A stretch of DNA of 42,295 nucleotides from Serratia symbiotica (GTDB lineage Bacteria; Pseudomonadota; Gammaproteobacteria; Enterobacterales; Enterobacteriaceae), in the NCBI GenBank assembly GCA_011754105.1, contig JAAKDF010000014.1:1-42295 (forward strand), written 5' to 3'. This document shows positions 20,539-33,907 of the stretch, one piece after another. Made by a program: the position numbers and the translations under genes. Under the pieces are notes generated by a model. It had not been told where the DNA came from. It saw only the letters and a list, made by a program, of their open reading frames with translations, and searched no databases. How positions within the stretch are numbered: position 1 is the first letter of the stretch; every line of letters starts with the position of its first letter.

Positions 20539-21601
20539 GGCGTTGTTAAAGTTGTTGAATCAATCAAACATTTTGCCGGCAGGAGTATTAGATCACGCTA
20601 CTTCTGTCAAAATAGCAACATTGCGTGGCCCAGCAAAAGTTCAAGATCACTAACTGGAAGGCTTACAACAACGCCCTTATTAATCAGGGCTTACTTACTT
20701 TCTGACTGGATGAAACGGCACTTCACGGCCTGGTACTGCTAGGCAAAACCTTCTCTGCGTCGTCGCCCACACCATTATTCTGATATGGCAATAACCAGCG
20801 TATTCATGCTGAAACAGATTTTCAGCATGACACTTCTCGCCCTCCAGGGCTTCGTCGACTTCATTTTCACACTGATAAAAGTGCCGTTGAAATGCCTAGA
20901 ATATACCTGCATCAGTAAGCGGGCGAAATTTATTAATGTCCAGTTTAAAACTCCTACGCGGGGTGAAATTACGCACTTGGTTATCGACTCTACCGGGCTC
21001 AACGTCTTGGGTGAAGGGGAGTTGGATGGTAAAAATGGTCAGGAGAAACGGCGGATCTGGAGAAAACTGTATTTGGCCGTAGATACAAAAAAACATGAGG
21101 TCATCTATGCTAACCTTTCCTTGAGCAATGTCACCAATAGGGAAGCCTTCCCAGGTCTCATCTGCCAGAAGTACCGTAAAATCAAAGTCGCCTCGGCAGA
21201 GGCGACTTTCGATAGGCGAGTGAGTTATGATGATTTAAGTCGAAAGAAGATAAGGGAGTTAATACCGCCCAGAATCGGATCCCGTTATTGGTCGGCAGAC
21301 TATGCAGACCGAAATCAAGCGGTAGTAAACCAGTGCCTTACTGGAGACAACAACACGGAGGTAAAGTATGACAGTCTATCACCGACGTTCGATAGCCGAA
21401 AAAGCGATGTACAGAGTAAAACAGCTAGTTAGTATTCACTTGTCACTGCAAGACTATTATGCGCAAGTTGCAGAGGCTATAGCCATGATCTGTGCATTAA
21501 ACAAGATGACGCTCGCCGGTATGGCAGAAACTGTACGCGTTGCTTGAAGGATGCCAATTCAGGGGACTCTTTATTCTAAATCCGATTTATTCAACAGATC
21601 C
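20539..21601 (+). mobile_element. IS5-family (IS903 group) insertion sequence, inactive
   Basis: The span of about 1,060 bases fits IS903-type elements (1,057 bp). The left end begins GGCGTTGTT and holds a nearby TTGTTGAATCAATC; the right end GATTTATTCAACAGATCC (21584-21601) is its inverted partner. No 9-base target duplication flanks it: the left neighbour is GAACTCAGA and the right neighbour TATTTACGA. It separates a yqiB 5' scrap from a yqiA 3' scrap, so it marks a deletion junction. A related, inverted copy lies at 38957-39853. Confidence 0.85.
20590..21547 (+). pseudogene. IS903-type DDE transposase, broken
   Basis: DDE transposase remnant with several frame changes and stops. Recognisable blocks are SVKIATLRGPAK, LQGFVDFIFTLIKVPL, TRGEITHLVIDSTGLNVLGEGE (holding the first catalytic aspartate, DSTGL), KRRIWRKLYLAVD, LSLSNVTNREAFPGL and, in another frame, HRRSIAEKAMYRVKQL and MICALNKM. 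The longest frame is 20785-21432 (215 codons), which lacks both ends of the protein. Inactive. Confidence 0.85.
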
Positions 21602-21767
21602 TATTTACGATCTAAAAATGATGCACATCGCCTGCTTGGAATCATCAAATTTAATCTAGTTGCTGCAAAAAACAGGTGATGAAATTCTCGATTACAAGCA
21701 AGCAGCGCCTACTATTATACTGCCTATCGGAAAACGGTAGAATTGGGTGAAAACCACGCCTTCGTCG
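21602..21767 (+). pseudogene. yqiA: Esterase YqiA 3' fragment
   Basis: The sequence right after the IS matches the C-terminal third of the E. coli esterase YqiA across shifting frames: IYDLKMMHI, LLQKTGDEILDYKQA, AYRKTVELGENHAFVG. The N-terminal part, including the catalytic Ser region, is gone. This places the deletion end inside yqiA. Confidence 0.8.
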
Positions 21768-23876
<2,109 letters not shown>

Positions 23877-24187
23877 ATCGTTCTCAGGTCTAGCGCTTCC
23901 TGCAACGCTAGATAACTGATGGTAGAATGCTCTCGCAGCACTGCTGGCGCTGATCAATAAGTTGCAAAGCTTCCCTAACCATGCATATCAAATCATCCGC
24001 TCGGTGGAAAATGCCGACGAGCAGAGGGGACAAATGAAACATAAATATACCGACCTATTAGCTTCCAGTCAGCAATCATGGCACCTACTGTGACAGCCAC
24101 CACGCAGATAGATTACTATTACCAGTAGTAATCTCCCTTTTTCGTACAAGAGTTACTGCCATGCCAAAGTCTGAGGATAATTGAGTA
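23877..24187. other. Gap between parE and parC with a possible gene relic
   Basis: These 311 bases contain no complete gene. A 7-bp hairpin (TCTAGCG / CGCTAGA, about 23890-23916) follows parE but lacks a T-run. A frame reading LLALINKLQSFPNHAYQIIRS, then ADEQRGQMKHKYTDLLASSQ (about 23942-24090) looks like a protein remnant I do not recognise. The parC promoter is presumably near 24120-24180. Confidence 0.4.
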
Positions 24188-26461
24188 ATGCGTGATCTAA
24201 CTCATGACGGTGTAGAGCGTTTACCGCTGTACACCTTCACTGCAAACGCCTATCTGAATTATTCCATGTACGTAATCATGGATCGAGCATTGCCGTACAT
24301 TGGCGATGGGTTGAAGCCGGTACAACGCCGCATTATTTACGCCATGTCCCAGCTGGGACTGAGCAATAGCGCCAAATTCAAGAAATCCGCCCGTACCGTA
24401 GGTGACGTGTTGGGCAAATATCATCCGCACGGTGACAGTGCCTGTTATGAAGCCATGGTCTTGATGGCACAGCCGTTCTCATATCGCTATCCGCTGGTAG
24501 ATGGTCAAGGAAACTGGGGGGCACCAGATGATCCCAAGTCCTTCGCCGCCATGCGTTATACCGAATCGCGGCTGTCCAAATATGCAGAAGTCCTGTTAGC
24601 TGAACTGGGCCAAGGCACCGTCGACTGGGTGCCAAATTTTGACGGCACCCTCCAAGAGCCGAAGATATTGTCGGCGCGCCTGCCAAACATTTTAATCAAC
24701 GGCACCACGGGTATCGCTGTCGGCATGGCAACCGATATCCCACCACATAATGTGCGAGAAGTAGCCACCTCCGCAGTGGCACTGATAGACAAGCCGGGCG
24801 CTTTGCTCGATGATCTGCTCGTATTTATTCAAGGGCCAGATTTTCCCACTGAAGCCGAGATCATCACCCCGCGTGATGAAATTCGCAAAATTTACCAGAA
24901 TGGTCGGGGTTCGGTGCGCATGCGAGCCGTGTGGAACAAGGAAGACAACAATGCAGTGATCACTGCACTGCCACACCAGGTTTCCGGTGCCAAAGTGCTG
25001 GAACAGATCGCCAATCAGATGCGTGCCAAGAAGCTGCCGATGGTAGAAGATCTGCGTGATGAGTCCGATCACCAGAACCCAACGCGTCTGGTTGTTTTGC
25101 TGCGCTCCAAACGCATCGATCTGGAGCAACTGATGAACCACCTGTTTGCCACCACCGATCTGGAACGCAGCTATCGCGTCAACATGAATATGATCGGTTT
25201 AGATAATCGTCCACAGGTAAAAGGGTTGGTGGAAATCTTAAACGAGTGGCTGAAGTACCGTCGTGATACGGTACGCCGTCGGCTTAACTATCGCCTTGAG
25301 AAAGTGCTAAAACGCCTGCACATTCTTGAAGGTTTCCTGCTGGCGTTCCTCAACATCGATCAGGGGATCCACATCATCCGCAGCGAAGACGAACCTAAAC
25401 CGGTGCTGATGCAGAGTTTCGGTATTTCCGATAACCAGGCGGAAGCGATACTAGAGCTGAAGCTGCGCCATTTGGCTAAGTTGGAAGAATTCAAGATTCG
25501 CGGTGAGCAGGATGCGTTGGCCAAAGAACGCGATAAACTGCAAGCATTGTTGTCCTCTGAGCGCAAACTGAATAGCCTGCTCAAGAAAGAGATCCAGGCT
25601 GATGCGCAGGCTTATGGCGACGACCGCCGTTCCCCAATTATCGAGCGCGCAGAAGCCAAGGCTATGAACGAGCACGATTTCGTGCCGTCCGAACCAGTGA
25701 CTATTGTGTTATCCGAGATGGGCTGGGTACGTAGTGCCAAGGGCCACGATATCGAACCAAGCGGATTAAGCTATAAGGCTGGTGACAGCTTCCGTAGCGC
25801 GGCGCAAGGCAATAGCAACCAGCCGGTGGTGCTTATCGACTCTACCGGGCGCAGCTATGCGCTCGATCCAATTAGGCTGCCTTCGGCACGCGGCCAAGGC
25901 GAGCCACTAACCGGCAAGCTGACGCCACCACCGGGCGCTACCATCGAACATGTACTCATGGCATCTAAGGATCAGAAACTACTTATGGCATCCGATGCTG
26001 GCTATGGTTTTATTTGCATCTTCAATGAGTTGGTGGCGCGCAACCGCGCTGGCAAGGTGATGATTACTTTGCCGGATAACGCCAAAGTATTACCGCCAAT
26101 AGAGATCCACGGCGAAAACAACATGCTGCTATCGATCACCACCTCTGGGCGCATGCTAATATTCCCGGTAACCGATCTGCCACAGCTATCGAAGGGCAAG
26201 GGCAACAAGATTATCTCCATTCCGCCAACGCAGGCGGCAACCGGTGAAGATAAACTAGCTTGGCTATTGGTGCTACCGCCGCAAACTTCCATAACCCTGC
26301 ATGTAGGCAAACGTAAGCTGACGCTGAGGCCAAAAGATCTGCAAAAATTCCGTGCTGAGCGTGGCCGCAAAGGCACCCAATTGCCACGCGGCTTGCAGCG
26401 CATCGACCGCGTAGATGTTAATGCGCCACATCGTGCGGCTATAGTAGATGACCAAGAATAA
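24188..26461 (+). CDS. parC: DNA topoisomerase IV subunit A
   Basis: DNA-cleaving subunit of topoisomerase IV. The 757-residue protein (E. coli 752) has the GyrA-type breakage-reunion domain with the catalytic Tyr124 in [11 protein letters not shown]. The quinolone-determining region is wild-type: S84 and E88 in [10 protein letters not shown], equal to E. coli S80 and E84. The coiled-coil and C-terminal beta-pinwheel region follows with repeated blades. The N-terminus [15 protein letters not shown] is slightly longer than in E. coli. Close to parE here, unlike E. coli K-12. Confidence 0.98.
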   Translation: MRDLTHDGVERLPLYTFTANAYLNYSMYVIMDRALPYIGDGLKPVQRRIIYAMSQLGLSNSAKFKKSARTVGDVLGKYHPHGDSACYEAMVLMAQPFSYRYPLVDGQGNWGAPDDPKSFAAMRYTESRLSKYAEVLLAELGQGTVDWVPNFDGTLQEPKILSARLPNILINGTTGIAVGMATDIPPHNVREVATSAVALIDKPGALLDDLLVFIQGPDFPTEAEIITPRDEIRKIYQNGRGSVRMRAVWNKEDNNAVITALPHQVSGAKVLEQIANQMRAKKLPMVEDLRDESDHQNPTRLVVLLRSKRIDLEQLMNHLFATTDLERSYRVNMNMIGLDNRPQVKGLVEILNEWLKYRRDTVRRRLNYRLEKVLKRLHILEGFLLAFLNIDQGIHIIRSEDEPKPVLMQSFGISDNQAEAILELKLRHLAKLEEFKIRGEQDALAKERDKLQALLSSERKLNSLLKKEIQADAQAYGDDRRSPIIERAEAKAMNEHDFVPSEPVTIVLSEMGWVRSAKGHDIEPSGLSYKAGDSFRSAAQGNSNQPVVLIDSTGRSYALDPIRLPSARGQGEPLTGKLTPPPGATIEHVLMASKDQKLLMASDAGYGFICIFNELVARNRAGKVMITLPDNAKVLPPIEIHGENNMLLSITTSGRMLIFPVTDLPQLSKGKGNKIISIPPTQAATGEDKLAWLLVLPPQTSITLHVGKRKLTLRPKDLQKFRAERGRKGTQLPRGLQRIDRVDVNAPHRAAIVDDQE

Positions 26462-26477
26462 GAGCAATAACAGGATG

Positions 26478-26506
26478 ATAAAAAGGCTGGTGCCACAGGT
26501 CAGCCC
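26478..26506 (-). terminator. Rho-independent terminator of murA
   Basis: On the minus strand a GGCTG...CAGCC stem (paired bases at 26485-26489 and 26501-26505) is followed directly by TTTTTAT. It starts 25 bases after the murA stop codon and also lies in the convergent gap with parC. Confidence 0.65.
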
Positions 26507-26530
26507 TTAGCTGTTTTGCACGCGTCGCCA

Positions 26531-27790
<1,260 letters not shown>

Positions 27791-27843
27791 TTAATACTCT
27801 CTGTTATCTAACCTTACGCTGTCCCAACGCAAGGTAAACCGCC

Positions 27844-28098
27844 TTAAAATCCGTTGAGTTTGCGGTCTCGCTGCCACTCTTCAGGGGTATATGCTTTGAT
27901 CGACAAAGCGTGAATGCGGTTGTCCGCGATGTATTCCATTAGCGGTGCATAAACCGTCTGTTGTTTTTTGACGCGGCTCATGGCGGCAAAAAGTTCGCCA
28001 ACTACAATTACCTGAAAGTGGCTACCATCGCTTGTGACATACGCTTCTTCCAGTGCTAATGCTTGCATTAGCACGTCTTTTATATCGTTATTTTCCAT
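27844..28098 (-). CDS. ibaG: BolA-family protein IbaG
   Basis: BolA-like protein (formerly YrbA) tied to acid stress and to Fe-S or monothiol-glutaredoxin partners. The 84 residues equal the E. coli length, with [30 protein letters not shown] and [16 protein letters not shown], including the conserved Cys/His-region histidine of the BolA fold. In E. coli it sits directly after mlaB; here 377 bases holding a terminator and a repeat separate them, so it probably has its own promoter. Confidence 0.96.
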   Translation of the reverse strand: MENNDIKDVLMQALALEEAYVTSDGSHFQVIVVGELFAAMSRVKKQQTVYAPLMEYIADNRIHALSIKAYTPEEWQRDRKLNGF

Positions 28099-28303
28099 AG
28101 TATCTAGTTCTGCAACCCTCTCCTTAATGCTGCAATTTACGGGCGAGCGTTAGCTTGCTCTAATTATTCCAGTCACTGACTGAAGTAAGCTTTTAAGGCT
28201 CTGTTGCCGTCGCCGCTTTCCTGTAACTCGAATTATCTTGGGTATAAATGACGGGAAACTGCCTGGTATCTTAGCGGGATAACCGGTTTTCTTAAACTAA
28301 GAA

Positions 28304-28403
28304 CCTATCTCATTAGGCTATTTTATTTACTATTTTGGATCTAGGCAGTGCTGACCCTCCTCACGGACTTCCCTGTACGCGAATGTGCGCCTACCGGGAT
28401 AGG
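28304..28403 (-). repeat. MITE-like repeat, copy 1
   Basis: A 100-base element with 15-base imperfect terminal inverted repeats: CCTATCTCATTAGGC at 28304-28318 and GCCTACCGGGATAGG at 28389-28403. Its reverse complement matches the copy at 31739-31884 over most of its length, including GTGAGGA, the CAGCACTG-type block and the CAAAAT...AAATAA...ATAGCCT block. It encodes nothing. Orientation is opposite to copy 2. Confidence 0.8.
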
Positions 28404-28407
28404 CTTT

Positions 28408-28435
28408 AAAGCAAAAGCCCCTGTTCAACAGAGGC
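28408..28435 (-). terminator. Rho-independent terminator of the mla operon
   Basis: On the minus strand GCCTCTG and CAGGGGC form a 7-bp stem (one G-U pair) around TTGAA, followed by TTTTGCTTT. It starts about 40 bases after the mlaB stop and would separate mlaFEDCB from ibaG-murA. Confidence 0.7.
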
Positions 28436-28475
28436 TTGGCGTAAATTTATCGTATTAAAACAGCTGAAAATGGCG

Positions 28476-28775
28476 CTAACCGGTATCGACAGGCATTATT
28501 GTTTGAAGGTTATACAGCGCCACTAACGTTCTCAGCCGCTCGGTCGCGCCGGAAATTTTTAGCTCCGCGCCGCGCTGATGTTGATGCGCACGTAGATGCA
28601 CCAGCAACGCTAAACCAGCAGAGTCCACGCGCTTCAATTGTGCCACATCAATCTCGGTTTTATCAGCCAATAATGCACCCCGTTTTTGCCACAGTGGCAA
28701 AAGTGTTTCCCGATCCAACACCCCGCGTAAGATCAACGTCTGGAGCTGCGATTCATAGCTGAGCGCCGCCGACAT
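28476..28775 (-). CDS. mlaB: Phospholipid asymmetry protein MlaB (STAS domain)
   Basis: Cytoplasmic STAS-domain subunit that binds the ATPase MlaF in the MlaFEDB inner-membrane complex. The 99-residue protein starts at ATG 28775, eight bases after the mlaC stop; a TTG four codons upstream (28787) is an alternative start overlapping mlaC. The STAS features LRGVLDRETLLPLW and RVDSAGLALLVHLRAH are present, with the conserved Ser/Thr-containing loop DSAG. Last gene of the operon, followed by a terminator. Confidence 0.92.
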   Translation of the reverse strand: MSAALSYESQLQTLILRGVLDRETLLPLWQKRGALLADKTEIDVAQLKRVDSAGLALLVHLRAHQHQRGAELKISGATERLRTLVALYNLQTIMPVDTG

Positions 28776-28783
28776 CAGTTTTT

Positions 28784-29404
28784 TCAATCCAAGGTAATCG
28801 GCTGCGCTGCAGCAACCTGCAACTGCTTAGTCAGGCCGTCGATACCCTTAGTTCGAAGAGTGGCAGCCCACTCGTTATGCTTAGTGGTAATCATGCTGAC
28901 GCCCTCAGCGATCATATCATACGCCTGCCAATAACCGGTTTCGGTATTCTTGCGCCACTGGAAATCCAAACGTACGGGTGGGCGACCGTCGTTATCAATT
29001 ATAGTCACACGGATCGCTACGATATTAGCATCGACCACTGGTCGTTCAGGAGCAATCCGGTAACTTTGGCCGTTGTACATCGCTAGCGCCTGGCCATAAG
29101 CCTGCTCTAGGTAGGACTGGAAGGCGGTAAAATAAACTTTACGTTGTGTTGGCGTAGCATCTTTATAATAGCGGCCCAGCACTAGCGCGCCAGCGTATTT
29201 GACCTGTACGAACGGCATCAACTCCTGATGAACAATGGTGCGCAAGTAGTTGGGATCCTGTTGGATTTTCTGTTGCTCGGTTTTCAGGCGACTAAAGGTA
29301 TTCTGCGCTGCGTCTTGCATCATACTATATGGGTTGCTCTGATCGCTTGCAATCGCCAAGGGCGCAGTCGCCAGCATGGCGACCATCAATAAACGTTTAA
29401 ACAT
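28784..29404 (-). CDS. mlaC: Periplasmic phospholipid-binding protein MlaC
   Basis: Shuttles phospholipid between the outer-membrane MlaA complex and the inner-membrane MlaFEDB complex. The 206 residues start with a Sec signal peptide, [19 protein letters not shown], then the mature chain from [11 protein letters not shown]. Family blocks include [27 protein letters not shown] and the segment [24 protein letters not shown]. It lies between mlaD (14-base gap) and mlaB. Intact. Confidence 0.96.
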   Translation of the reverse strand: MFKRLLMVAMLATAPLAIASDQSNPYSMMQDAAQNTFSRLKTEQQKIQQDPNYLRTIVHQELMPFVQVKYAGALVLGRYYKDATPTQRKVYFTAFQSYLEQAYGQALAMYNGQSYRIAPERPVVDANIVAIRVTIIDNDGRPPVRLDFQWRKNTETGYWQAYDMIAEGVSMITTKHNEWAATLRTKGIDGLTKQLQVAAAQPITLD

Positions 29405-29418
29405 GCAGGTTTCCTCTC

Positions 29419-29949
29419 TTAATGACTCGGTGCAGTAGATTGCGATGCTACTCTATCGGCAGCTACATCTCCCGGTTTGGCGCTGTCTCTTTTATACAGG
29501 AACTGGCCTACCAGATCTTCCAGAACTATGGCTGACTTGGTGTCCTGAATAGTGTCGCCGTCTTTCAGAATAGCGGTGCCCATATCTAGATCTTCAAAAC
29601 CGACGTTTAGCGCCAGATACTGCTCCCCCAACAGACCGGCGGTAAGTATCGTTAGGGAGCTGGTGTCCGGGATCTGGTGGTACTTTCTCTGGATATCCAG
29701 CGCTACGCGCGGCGTATAAGTTTTCGTATCAAGCTCAATATTGGCCACGCGCCCAATCACCACGCCGCCGACTTTCACCGGCGAACGCATTTTCAGCCCG
29801 CCAATGTTATCAAAAGCAGCATAGATGCGGTAAGTTGATTCACTGCCGATCGATTTAATATTCGCTACCTGTAGGCAGATAAACACCATTGCGCACAGCG
29901 CAATCAGCATAAATGCCCCAATCCAGATTTCACTTTTCTTCGTTTGCAT
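29419..29949 (-). CDS. mlaD: Phospholipid transport protein MlaD (MCE domain)
   Basis: Inner-membrane-anchored MCE protein that forms the hexameric periplasmic ring of MlaFEDB. The 176-residue protein starts [13 protein letters not shown] at 29949 (the frame opens five codons earlier). One N-terminal membrane segment spans about residues 8-28. The MCE domain follows with [23 protein letters not shown] and a pore-region [10 protein letters not shown] segment. Four bases separate it from mlaE. Confidence 0.96.
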   Translation of the reverse strand: MQTKKSEIWIGAFMLIALCAMVFICLQVANIKSIGSESTYRIYAAFDNIGGLKMRSPVKVGGVVIGRVANIELDTKTYTPRVALDIQRKYHQIPDTSSLTILTAGLLGEQYLALNVGFEDLDMGTAILKDGDTIQDTKSAIVLEDLVGQFLYKRDSAKPGDVAADRVASQSTAPSH

Positions 29950-29953
29950 AGAA

Positions 29954-30736
29954 TCAATTCCCAAACATCAGTGCTGTTAGTACAAAATCCAATCCTAACA
30001 CCGCTAGTGACGAATGTACCACGGTACGGGTCGTTGCCTGGCTAATCCCCGTAGAGGTCGGTACAGCGTCATACCCGTTGAAAATAGCAATCCATGTGAC
30101 AGTAATGGCAAATACTACGCTTGTGAGCAGGCAGTTGAGCAGATCTTTTTTCCATTCCACAGCACCTTGCATAGCCGACCAGAAGAAACCGTTATCGATG
30201 CCCTTCCAATCCACCCCGACGATAGCACCGCCCAAGATGCCTAGTGCAACGAAGATAATCGTCAACAGTGGCAAGCTAATCAAACCAGCCCAAAAACGCG
30301 GTGCCACGATGCGCCGCAACGGATCGACGGCCATCATTTCCAAGCTGGACATTTGCTCGGTCACCTTCATCAGGCCGATTTCTGCAGTAAGCGCAGAACC
30401 GGCTCGGCCAGCGAAAAGCAATGCGGTCACCACCGGCCCCAACTCTCGCAGCAGCGATAACGCCACCATCATACCCAGACTAGCCTCGGCACTGTAAGTG
30501 GTAAGCACGATATACCCTTGCAGCCCTAATACCATTCCTATAAGTAGGCCAGAAACTATGATGATCAGCAATGACTGCACGCCAATACTGTACATTTGCT
30601 TCAACAACAGAGGCCACTGCTTGTGCGGTTCTGGCTGCCCGATCAGCGCGTTGAACAGCATCATCCAGGCGCGACCAAAGCTGGCGCTAGTGTCAATGCA
30701 TCGGCGTCCTAACGACGCTAACTCCTGTAATAACAT
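29954..30736 (-). CDS. mlaE: Lipid-asymmetry ABC permease MlaE
   Basis: Integral inner-membrane permease of the MlaFEDB complex. The 260 residues equal the E. coli length when started at [13 protein letters not shown] (30736); an in-frame start at 30748 would overlap mlaF. Several hydrophobic segments are visible, with the family blocks [54 protein letters not shown] and [13 protein letters not shown]. It starts four bases after the mlaF stop. Confidence 0.97.
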   Translation of the reverse strand: MLLQELASLGRRCIDTSASFGRAWMMLFNALIGQPEPHKQWPLLLKQMYSIGVQSLLIIIVSGLLIGMVLGLQGYIVLTTYSAEASLGMMVALSLLRELGPVVTALLFAGRAGSALTAEIGLMKVTEQMSSLEMMAVDPLRRIVAPRFWAGLISLPLLTIIFVALGILGGAIVGVDWKGIDNGFFWSAMQGAVEWKKDLLNCLLTSVVFAITVTWIAIFNGYDAVPTSTGISQATTRTVVHSSLAVLGLDFVLTALMFGN

Positions 30737-30740
30737 GAGT

Positions 30741-31556
30741 TTATTCACTCCATAAACCTAATAGTTCAGTCTGATAGTCACCGGCAGGATAACGGAACGG
30801 CACTGGCTCATCAGCAATTCCATCCAAGAACTGGCGCACATGTGCATCAGGATTATCCTGTAATTGCTGCGCAGTGCCTTCAGCGATCACACGATGATCG
30901 GCCACGAAATAAGCATAATCGGCGATGCTCAACACCTCCGGCACATCATGCGACACCACAATACAGGTGATGCCTATCGAATGATTCAGTTCGTCGATTA
31001 GTTTAACCAGCACGCCCATAGTGATCGGATCTTGGCCGACGAAAGGTTCGTCGAACATGATCAACTGCGGATCCAACGCAATCGCCCGTGCCAGAGCCGC
31101 GCGCCGCGCCATACCACCGGATAATTCAGTAGGCATCAGTGCAGCCGCACCGCGCAACCCCACTGCCTCCAATTTCATCAGTACCGTGCTACGCAAGAGA
31201 GGCTCTGGTAGTTTGCTGTGCTCGCGCAACGGGAAAGCGACGTTTTCAAATACCGTCAGATCGGTGAACAGCGCTCCAGACTGAAACAGCATGCTCATTT
31301 TCTTGCGCGCGTCGTACAATGGGTTGTGGGACAATGCGGGAATATTGACACCATCAAACCAGATTTCCCCACGATCCGGCGTCAGTTGACCACCGATTAG
31401 GCGCAGCAGCGTAGTTTTACCGATGCCGGACGGCCCCATGATTGCCGTTACCTTACCACGGGGAACCGTCAGGTTGACGTCTTCGAATATTAGTCGATTG
31501 CCGCGTGAGTAGCTCATATTGCACACGTCGACCAAATTTTTTACTTGGTGGTGCAT
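30741..31556 (-). CDS. mlaF: Lipid-asymmetry ABC transporter ATPase MlaF
   Basis: ATPase of the MlaFEDB complex, first gene of mlaFEDCB. The 271-residue protein has Walker [10 protein letters not shown] at 41-49, Q-loop LFQSGALF, signature LSGGM at 145-149, Walker B LIMFDE at 165-170 and the switch His203 in VSHDVPE. The C-terminal tail [21 protein letters not shown] is the segment that docks onto MlaB and the neighbouring subunit in E. coli. Divergent from the yrbG pseudogene. Intact. Confidence 0.98.
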   Translation of the reverse strand: MHHQVKNLVDVCNMSYSRGNRLIFEDVNLTVPRGKVTAIMGPSGIGKTTLLRLIGGQLTPDRGEIWFDGVNIPALSHNPLYDARKKMSMLFQSGALFTDLTVFENVAFPLREHSKLPEPLLRSTVLMKLEAVGLRGAAALMPTELSGGMARRAALARAIALDPQLIMFDEPFVGQDPITMGVLVKLIDELNHSIGITCIVVSHDVPEVLSIADYAYFVADHRVIAEGTAQQLQDNPDAHVRQFLDGIADEPVPFRYPAGDYQTELLGLWSE

Positions 31557-31978
31557 GTTAATGCTCCTTTAGGTACGGCATATTTTTGCCTAAGTTACAT
31601 ATGATGTGAAAGCAATAAGCACAATTCGTATCATCTTGACAAAACCTAGCCACTATTTTGCTACCAATGGTGCCATTGATTTTACTTTTACGCGCCACAC
31701 GGTAAAAATTGGTACCATCCATCACAGCGGATTTAAAAGCCTATCCTAGTAGGCGTACATTGTTGCCGCCAGTTTGCACACGGATAGAGCTCAACAACTA
31801 GAGTGTACATGCAGTACGTGAGGATGGTTAGCACTGTCCAGGGACAAAATGGCAAATAACATAGCCTATACTATAATGGGATAGATTTTTTAGTCTGCGC
31901 AGCGGTGGGCAAAGCAAACTAGCCGAATGACGGGTGTTAACCAACGAATCACAATAATACCCGACTAAAAGACCCTGC
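31557..31978. promoter_or_regulatory. Divergent mlaF-yrbG control region
   Basis: No gene is visible in these 422 bases. The mlaF promoter should lie within about 31560-31680. Repeat copy 2 occupies 31739-31884. A near-palindromic pair of TGGTACC-like motifs occurs around 31666-31720 but I cannot assign it. Confidence 0.4.
31739..31884 (+). repeat. MITE-like repeat, copy 2
   Basis: The 146-base element begins GCCTATCCTAGTAGGC and ends GCCTATACTATAATGGGATAG, the latter a partner of the first end with about seven extra bases. It is clearly related to the reverse complement of 28304-28403 and carries an additional internal stretch of about 43 bases (31763-31805) that copy 1 lacks. It encodes nothing visible. 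Confidence 0.75.
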
Positions 31979-32887
31979 ATGTTTCTCGCGATAGTATTAT
32001 TAATCGTTGGTTTTTTTTACTGGTGTATTGCGCAGACCGCTTAGTTTGCGGTGCAGCGGTGATTTCACATTCGCTCGGCGTGCCGCTGCTGATTATCGTA
32101 ATTACCATCGTTGGGATCGGCACCTCGCTACCAGAGTTCAGCATCTTGATGCTCGTCGCGCTGAACGGGCAAATTAACATAGCATTAGGAAACATCTTAG
32201 GTTCCAATATCGCCAATATTTTACTGGTCCTGTGGGGACCCCCCACTGATCCATCCGCTGGTAGCAAACTCAAAAGTGCTGCGGCGCGAACTGCCGTTGA
32301 TGTTAGCAGTCAACGTATTATGCAGTTTCGTGTTGTTGATAGAAGGCCCCGTCCCCATAAGATAATTGGACGATGTGCTGCTATTGGCCACAGCTGCTGG
32401 GTTTATTCTAAAGCTGATGCTGAAAATCGCTCGGCTGGCGCAGCGCGAAGGCAGAGATAGCCTGACTGTAGAGCAAATCGCCGAGCTACCGCAAGATCGC
32501 AGCAACACAGTGGCGTTATTGTGGCTGGTACTAGCGTTTATAATTCTGCCACTATCAACCGAAATAGTGGTCGATAACGCACAGTGATTGCGCACTATTT
32601 CGGTATAAGCGAGTTGCTGGTCGGGTCGACCAGCATTGCCATGGATCCAATATTTTAACATAGTGATCGTGCTAAGCGTTTCAGCTTTGCTGTCTCCATG
32701 CAAGCGTTGAACCCCGCAGCCTTTCAACGCGATTAATGGGTGATACTGGCCCGCCAGTATCCTGCTTAGCGCCCTGTGCATTGGCCGCAAACATCGCATC
32801 GGCCATCTAGCAGATGATCTGTTATCATGTGGTTTTATTGCGTATATTGCGCTGTTGTTCTTTAATCTTTTCAGTACATTCTGTTAA
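31979..32887 (+). pseudogene. yrbG: Calcium/sodium-proton antiporter YrbG, degraded
   Basis: YrbG is an inner-membrane CaCA-family cation antiporter of about 325 residues. The start MFLAIVLLIVGFF (31979), then CADRLVCGAAVISHSLGVPLL, IVGIGTSLPE (first alpha-repeat), NILGSNIANILL, and later REGRDSLTVEQIAELPQDR, TEIVVDNA and the last helix CGFIAYIALLFFNLF ending at 32887 are clear but scattered over all three frames. The second GTSLPE alpha-repeat is missing with its surroundings. It lies between mlaF and kdsD as in E. coli. Confidence 0.9.
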
Positions 32888-32903
32888 ATCCAGGGAAGTA
32901 TGT

Positions 32904-33890
32904 ATGTCGAGTTTTCAATTGCAACTAGGCTTCGATTTTCAACAGGCTGGCAAAGAAGTGCTACAGATAGAGTGTGAAGGGTTAGCTCAGCTTAATCGCT
33001 ATATTGATGCGGACTTCACCCGCGCCTGCGAAACTATCACCGCCTGCTGTGGCAAAGTAGTGGTGATGGGCATAGGCAAGTCCGGGCACATCGGGTGCAA
33101 GATCGCCGCCACTTTCGCCAGCACTGGCACCTCCTCATTCTTCGTCCACCCGGCTGAAGCCAGCCATGGCGATCTCGGCATGGTCACCGCGCAAGACATC
33201 GTGATCGCCATCTCCAACTCAGGCGAGTCCAGAGAAATGCTGGCGCTGATCCCAGTATTAAAGCGCCAGCAAATCCCGCTTATATGCATGACTAACAACC
33301 CGGAAAGTACGATGGGTAAGGCAGCGGATATCCACCTATGCATCAAGGTGCCGCAGGAAGCTTGCCCACTAGGGCTAGCACCGACCACCAGTACCACCGC
33401 TACCCTGGTGATGGGCGATGCGCTGGCCGTTGCGTTGCTAAAAGCTCGCGGCTTTACTCCGCAAGATTTTGCGCTGTCGCACCCAGGGGGTGCACTCGGC
33501 CGCCGACTGTTGCTGCGGGTGAACGACATCATGCACAACGGTGATAAAATCCCATACGTTAGCATTGAGGCATCGCTACGCGATGCGCTGCTGGAAATCA
33601 CCCGCAAAAAACTGGGCATGACGGTCATTTGTAACGATGCAATGAATATTGCTGGCATCTTTACCGATGGCGACCTGCGCCGGGTATTTGATATTGGCAT
33701 CAATCTCAACGATGCCAAGATTATCGACATCATGACACCGGGCGGTGTGCGAGTGCACCCAAGTATGCTAGCTGTTGATGCACTAAATCTGATGCAACAA
33801 CGCCACATTACTGTACTGCTAGTTGCTGATGGCAACCAGTTGCTGGGTGTGGTACATATGCATGACATGCTGCGCTTCGGCGTCGTTTAA
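32904..33890 (+). CDS. kdsD: D-arabinose 5-phosphate isomerase KdsD
   Basis: Converts ribulose 5-phosphate to arabinose 5-phosphate, the first step of Kdo synthesis. The 328-residue protein (same as E. coli) starts MSSFQLQLGFDFQQAGKEVL at 32904, with GGGAAGT upstream; a start at 32814 would add 30 residues that overlap the yrbG relic. The SIS domain includes GIGKSGHIGCKIAATFASTGT, HGDLGMV and SNSGES. Two C-terminal CBS domains follow, with FTDGDLRR. It begins the operon kdsD-kdsC-lptC-lptA-lptB-rpoN. Confidence 0.97.
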   Translation: MSSFQLQLGFDFQQAGKEVLQIECEGLAQLNRYIDADFTRACETITACCGKVVVMGIGKSGHIGCKIAATFASTGTSSFFVHPAEASHGDLGMVTAQDIVIAISNSGESREMLALIPVLKRQQIPLICMTNNPESTMGKAADIHLCIKVPQEACPLGLAPTTSTTATLVMGDALAVALLKARGFTPQDFALSHPGGALGRRLLLRVNDIMHNGDKIPYVSIEASLRDALLEITRKKLGMTVICNDAMNIAGIFTDGDLRRVFDIGINLNDAKIIDIMTPGGVRVHPSMLAVDALNLMQQRHITVLLVADGNQLLGVVHMHDMLRFGVV

Positions 33891-33907
33891 TTAGGAAATA
33901 GAACGGA

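Larger units (their letters stand above)
28099..28475. other. Expanded mlaB-ibaG gap
   Basis: This 377-base gap replaces the near-direct junction found in E. coli. It holds the mlaB-side terminator (28408-28435), a 100-base palindrome-ended repeat (28304-28403) and the ibaG upstream region (28099-28300). No protein-coding gene is recognised. Confidence 0.7.

Noticed and set aside
32814..32903. Longer KdsD with a 30-residue N-terminal extension
   Set aside because: The extension overlaps the end of the yrbG relic and has no family counterpart; the ATG at 32904 has a good ribosome-binding site and gives the exact E. coli length.
32999..33868. 289-codon open frame on the minus strand inside kdsD
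   Set aside because: It is an antisense shadow of kdsD; the sense strand has full family similarity and the antisense product resembles nothing.
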